Below, piece by piece: positions 3,926-6,872 of a DNA stretch of 6,872 bases. The stretch is taken from NCBI GenBank assembly GCA_022758935.1, contig JAEMQG010000037.1, positions 1 to 6,872 on the forward strand, in the 5' to 3' direction. Source of the DNA: Candidatus Nitrosopumilus sp. (lineage in GTDB: Archaea; Thermoproteota; Nitrososphaeria; Nitrososphaerales; Nitrosopumilaceae). Below the pieces are notes generated by a model. The model was not told the origin of the DNA, did not search any database, and saw only the letters and a program-made list of their open reading frames with translations. Every line of letters starts with the position of its first letter. The first letter of the stretch is position 1. A program made the position numbers and the translations under genes.

Positions 3926-6460
3926 TTAGATTATATTAAAGTGAATCAATTCTGTAAAGTCATATGATTTTGAATTATTTGCTTTGTCATCTAATTTTAT
4001 TTGAATTAATGACCATTTTCCAGGAGCAGAGCCTTCTGGTAGAATCAAATTAATGTCATAGCGTGCAAGATCACTGGGATTCCCATCAAAAAATAAACTA
4101 TGAAAGTTTTTGTGGTAATGATAAAAGTTATGCTGTATTCCTTGTGGATCACGCAAGATATAGCTTACATGACCTAGTCCAGATTTATCATCTTTTGCAT
4201 AGTATATTATTTTGATATTGGTCTCACCATTTGGCTCAATTGGATTTGTTGGATTGGCAGTAATGCTAATGTTCTCTGTGTCCAGATATGGATAATTTAC
4301 ATCTGGATTTGTGGTTCGTATGAAAATTGTATTATCTTCTAAAATATTTGTAAAGTTAACCGTACTATAATTTCCTGCAGTGTCACTCATTACAATTTGT
4401 TTGATGTTGTAGTTCCCCGTCCTAAAGTATTCTGTTATTTTAAAATTCACAATACATGTGTTGGTCTTACTGTCAAATTCACCGTATTCGCTTACACTGC
4501 GACTTGTAATCTCGTCATGATCAATTGTTGCATAACATGATTTGATATCTTGATTATTCTCAACTCTCCAACTTGCAGTTGCACTCTGAACTGATCTTGA
4601 TTGTAATGAATTGTCATTATGTACGGTTAATCTCAAAGATTTTTTCACATATGACGGTGGCGTAATGTCTTCATTGGAATTATTTACAAAAAACTTCCAA
4701 CCGAAATCGTTTTGGCCATTGAGTCTCTGATTTTCTATCTGATCGCTGATCACGATTTGATCAGTTTGCCACAATCCACCTTTTGAATTATTGCTAATTG
4801 TAACATTCCCTCTCAATACAAGTCCTATTTCACCATCAACTGGTAATAACGTGATATCTTTGTAAGTCCCCTGTTCACTTAAGAGTCGAAGATATGCGCT
4901 TTTCGCACCTTGGAATTTGTCTTTACCGCTAAGTTCAATTTCAATTGTTCCATGTTTCTCCTCGTTCTTTTTACCATCCACCAAAATATCGATTCGTATT
5001 ATTTTGCCAGGATAAATATAATCTGGATACAAGTTGAGTACATCAAATGTAAGATCCTTACGAATTGTTGGAATGTAGATGTTACCTTCCATGATTCTAT
5101 CTCTGATAAATTCGTACTTGGGAACTGATCTGGATTTTAGCTTGTCTGGATTTATTACAAAGTGAGCAATGCTTTCTGCCATATCCTCATCTGGGTTTGC
5201 TAAATGTGCATACGCACTAACAAATTCAGTCGTCTTGTGTGTTGCCCAACCTGATTTACTGTGATTATCTTTGTACCATCCACCAAGATTAATCCAATCA
5301 TTTTTTAGATTATCTGAGAAAAGATGCTCCCACAAGAAATGTGATTTCTCATGAATGATCAATTTGTGCAAATAGTCGTCTTCTACAGTAAATGCAGATT
5401 CCATAAATTCCATATATCCTGGATTAACTAAAGGCCAACTCACTGCCGGAGCATTTTGATATAGAGGATGTGTAGTTCCATCCGCCCTTCTGACTATGTA
5501 GTTTAGTCCATCTATTGAGTGAAATCCACTTGGCATTTCCTCAAACATGTTGATTATTTCTACTAGTTCCAAGGGATTGAATTTTTGAAAGTTTTTCTCA
5601 GATTCTCCTGTTGTTTTTTGTGTCAGTTTTGTGTAGTCTATAACATTTGTAGAGACACCAAATCGCTCATTGAGAATCTTCTCTATTGCAGTATAGTCTG
5701 TTCCTTCATCTGTTACAAACCAAATTAATGCATGATGTAGTCTTTGAGAGAAATATTTTCCCATCTTGTCATCAACTAGTGCGATTCTCTGAGTCGATGA
5801 TTCAAATACATCTGATGAGATTTCTACTGTTTTGTATGAATCTGTCTTTGTTATTTTGATGTTATTATTGATATGCTTATCACTAAGAATCCATTTTGAT
5901 GTGACGCCTTTTTGTTCTTGAATCTGATCTCTGGTTTTTTGCGGTATTGTTTCCATCGTTTCAAGCAATGCATGGGACTTCTCTAATCCCCAATCTGCCT
6001 CTTCATCACTTAACAAAATTCCATAACGATCCAATAGTTTTTGCGATGCAGAATTATCTGGAATTGTAATTTTCTCATCAAGAAATGTAACTGTTATTGG
6101 TTGGTTGATGTAAGAGCTGTATTCTGAACCAGAACTGCTAGAGCTTTGCTCCCAATGATAAACAAATTTAGTGTCATCTGGTATGGTTCTCTGAATTAGG
6201 ATTGTGTTTGCTGAACTATCTCCGTGTTTTGGAGGTAATACAGATTCAGCATATGTAAATTCAACAGAGTTTATTGAATTATCTATTACTTGGTTGTCCA
6301 TCATGTCTTCTCTGGCAGTATCCTTGCCATACTGAGTTCTGTATTGGAGATACTGGTCCAATGGAGATATCATACTTTTTGCTTCAACAAAGTTTTCACT
6401 TGAAGCAATAATGCTAAAAACTATCAAAAATGTTAATATTAAAATCAGCGCGTGTGACAA
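3926..6460 (-). CDS. Secreted HExxH metallopeptidase with C-terminal beta-sandwich domains
   Basis: An 844-residue exported protein. Residues 1-27 are a signal peptide (hydrophobic core ALILILTFLIVFSIIA, cleavage expected after VEA). Residues 28-220 form an unassigned N-terminal region with a Ser-rich patch SSSSSGSEYSS (106-116). The catalytic region is about 235-460: HEKSH at 370-374 gives two zinc histidines and the catalytic Glu371. NPDEDMAESIAHFVINPDKL (422-441) supplies the likely third ligand, Glu425 or Glu429. The layout HExxH, about 50 residues, then 'EDxAE..A....NP..L' is that of gluzincins in clan MA and recalls ATLF/M34-like and related peptidases; family assignment is tentative. 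From about 465 to 844 come two or three Ig-like beta-sandwich modules (ITPPSYV at 599-605, and DDKSGLGHV at 757-765, look like module boundaries or edges). The only two cysteines, 642 and 669, probably form a disulfide outside the cell. No C-terminal anchor is seen. The start is TTG, fixed by a Shine-Dalgarno sequence and by the signal peptide. Confidence 0.85.
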   Translation of the reverse strand: MSHALILILTFLIVFSIIASSENFVEAKSMISPLDQYLQYRTQYGKDTAREDMMDNQVIDNSINSVEFTYAESVLPPKHGDSSANTILIQRTIPDDTKFVYHWEQSSSSSGSEYSSYINQPITVTFLDEKITIPDNSASQKLLDRYGILLSDEEADWGLEKSHALLETMETIPQKTRDQIQEQKGVTSKWILSDKHINNNIKITKTDSYKTVEISSDVFESSTQRIALVDDKMGKYFSQRLHHALIWFVTDEGTDYTAIEKILNERFGVSTNVIDYTKLTQKTTGESEKNFQKFNPLELVEIINMFEEMPSGFHSIDGLNYIVRRADGTTHPLYQNAPAVSWPLVNPGYMEFMESAFTVEDDYLHKLIIHEKSHFLWEHLFSDNLKNDWINLGGWYKDNHSKSGWATHKTTEFVSAYAHLANPDEDMAESIAHFVINPDKLKSRSVPKYEFIRDRIMEGNIYIPTIRKDLTFDVLNLYPDYIYPGKIIRIDILVDGKKNEEKHGTIEIELSGKDKFQGAKSAYLRLLSEQGTYKDITLLPVDGEIGLVLRGNVTISNNSKGGLWQTDQIVISDQIENQRLNGQNDFGWKFFVNNSNEDITPPSYVKKSLRLTVHNDNSLQSRSVQSATASWRVENNQDIKSCYATIDHDEITSRSVSEYGEFDSKTNTCIVNFKITEYFRTGNYNIKQIVMSDTAGNYSTVNFTNILEDNTIFIRTTNPDVNYPYLDTENISITANPTNPIEPNGETNIKIIYYAKDDKSGLGHVSYILRDPQGIQHNFYHYHKNFHSLFFDGNPSDLARYDINLILPEGSAPGKWSLIQIKLDDKANNSKSYDFTELIHFNII

Positions 6461-6464
6461 CTTG

Positions 6465-6470
6465 CTCCTC
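6465..6470 (-). promoter_or_regulatory. Shine-Dalgarno sequence that fixes the TTG start
   Basis: GAGGAG on the minus strand, four bases (CAAG) before the TTG at 6460. It is the only strong ribosome-binding site I see in the window; the other assigned starts look leaderless. It implies a leadered mRNA, or expression behind another reading frame. Confidence 0.65.
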
Positions 6471-6553
6471 TATTGTTGATTCTTGCAACTATAATTTGGT
6501 TGAAACAAATCAGTGTTATTTGTTGATTGTGGTATTTGTGTCATGCTATGCAT
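6470..6553 (-). CDS. Possible 27-residue upstream ORF before the metallopeptidase
   Basis: ATG at 6553 (or the fourth codon, at 6544) to TAG at 6470-6472, beginning MHSMTQIPQSTNNTDLFQPN. Its stop abuts the Shine-Dalgarno sequence (TAGAGGAG), 9 nt ahead of the TTG start. That geometry would allow translational coupling or a regulatory leader peptide. No family is recognised. An alternative TATA box inside it (6489-6496) would exclude it from the mRNA. Confidence 0.2.
   Translation of the reverse strand: MHSMTQIPQSTNNTDLFQPNYSCKNQQ
6489..6496 (-). promoter_or_regulatory. Possible TATA box close to the metallopeptidase start
   Basis: AATTATAG on the minus strand, centred about 32 nt before the TTG. 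It would start RNA near 6466, inside the Shine-Dalgarno sequence, which conflicts with use of that site. A distal promoter near 6690-6699 would instead give a leader of about 200 nt. The sequence alone does not decide. Confidence 0.3.
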
Positions 6554-6697
6554 TTTTCCACTTTGGTCTGATTTTGTGCATGTTCGATAGGATGAATCAT
6601 TTTCCCATTATTTCCAAAAAACCTCTAAAAACCATTTGATTTTATTGTGATATGTTTTCATCTTTTTCTCAAATGCCTTTGATTTGGTAAACTATAG

Positions 6698-6705
6698 TTA
6701 AAATA
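6698..6705 (+). promoter_or_regulatory. TATA box for the gene at 6726, overlapping a 10-bp palindrome
   Basis: TTAAAATA, centred about 24-25 nt before the ATG at 6726, consistent with a leaderless mRNA. It overlaps the perfect palindrome AACTATAGTT (6690-6699), which reads the same on both strands and could also serve as a distal minus-strand TATA element or as a binding site for a dimeric regulator. Confidence 0.5.
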
Positions 6706-6725
6706 GTAATTTGAGAAATAATGTC

Positions 6726-6872
6726 ATGAAAATATCTGAAATAAAAATCTACGATAGTCAAACCGGTTATTATTGGCTCCAAATTTATGTCAAGAACCAA
6801 AAAGAGGCATTTTCATTAAGACAGCAAATCTTTGATGATCAAGAAATTAGAGAAAAATTACAAAAAGCAATT
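6726..6872 (+). CDS. Hypothetical protein, 3' end outside the window
   Basis: ATG at 6726 followed by 49 uninterrupted codons to the window edge. The N-terminus reads MKISEIKIYDSQTGYYWLQI, then YVKNQKEAFSLRQQI and a charged helix (DDQEIREKLQKAI). The pattern suggests two beta strands and a helix in a small soluble protein, with no signal peptide. I do not recognise a family. The start is supported by the TATA box 24-25 nt upstream; an ATG at 6721 is closed after two codons. It is divergent from the metallopeptidase gene across a 265-nt intergenic region. Confidence 0.68.
   Translation, partial: MKISEIKIYDSQTGYYWLQIYVKNQKEAFSLRQQIFDDQEIREKLQKAI

Noticed and set aside
4910..5128. 72-codon plus-strand frame inside the metallopeptidase gene
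   Set aside because: It is antisense to a strongly supported coding sequence and has no promoter or motif.
6430..6639. 69-codon plus-strand frame
   Set aside because: It begins antisense to the signal-peptide region and continues through the intergenic region. The product has no motif, and the region is better explained as upstream control DNA.
1..6872. CRISPR array, tRNA, rRNA, insertion sequence or transposase
   Set aside because: I saw no regularly spaced repeats, cloverleaf, rRNA motif, transposase motif or att-like duplication anywhere in the window.

Overview
The window looks like a chromosomal segment of an ammonia-oxidising-type archaeon of the Thaumarchaeota/Nitrososphaerota (Nitrosopumilus-like). 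The grounds are a strongly A+T-rich background, archaeal TATA boxes about 24-27 nt ahead of start codons (leaderless mRNAs), a partial protein resembling the thaumarchaeal DUF6659 family, and lineage-typical small hypothetical proteins. This placement comes from sequence style and recalled families, not from a search.

Layout. At 1-380 (-) is the N-terminal part of a DUF6659-like protein, divergent from a bifunctional-nuclease (BFN/DUF151) domain protein at 487-981 (+). A small hypothetical protein at 1002-1325 (-) converges on it. At 1429-2706 (+) is a complete 12-TM major facilitator transporter of the carboxylate/sialate:H+ symporter type, opening with a TTG codon and preceded by a TATA box and an adjacent 23-bp dyad. 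From 2707 to 3707 there is about 1 kb without a convincing protein gene. It holds a possible 34-codon ORF and two G+C-rich islands with strong internal pairing. The second island (about 3216-3346, minus strand) has a correctly spaced TATA box, a 17-bp closing helix, two inner hairpins and a terminal U-tract, so it is a good candidate for an independent, apparently undescribed small structured RNA. A 36-residue zinc-ribbon microprotein follows at 3708-3818 (+), too short for ordinary gene calling. At 3926-6460 (-) is a large secreted protein with a signal peptide, an HEKSH gluzincin metallopeptidase centre and C-terminal beta-sandwich domains. It starts at TTG behind a clear Shine-Dalgarno sequence. 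At 6726 (+) a hypothetical gene begins and runs off the window.

How the parts fit. No shared pathway is evident. The genes look like single transcription units: 1-380/487 and 6460/6726 are divergent pairs, and 981/1002 and 3818/3926 are convergent pairs. The likely themes are transport of an organic anion and extracellular protein processing, with a non-coding RNA locus between them. The most promising undescribed content is the minus-strand RNA at 3216-3346, then the inverted-repeat-bounded island at 2925-3032.
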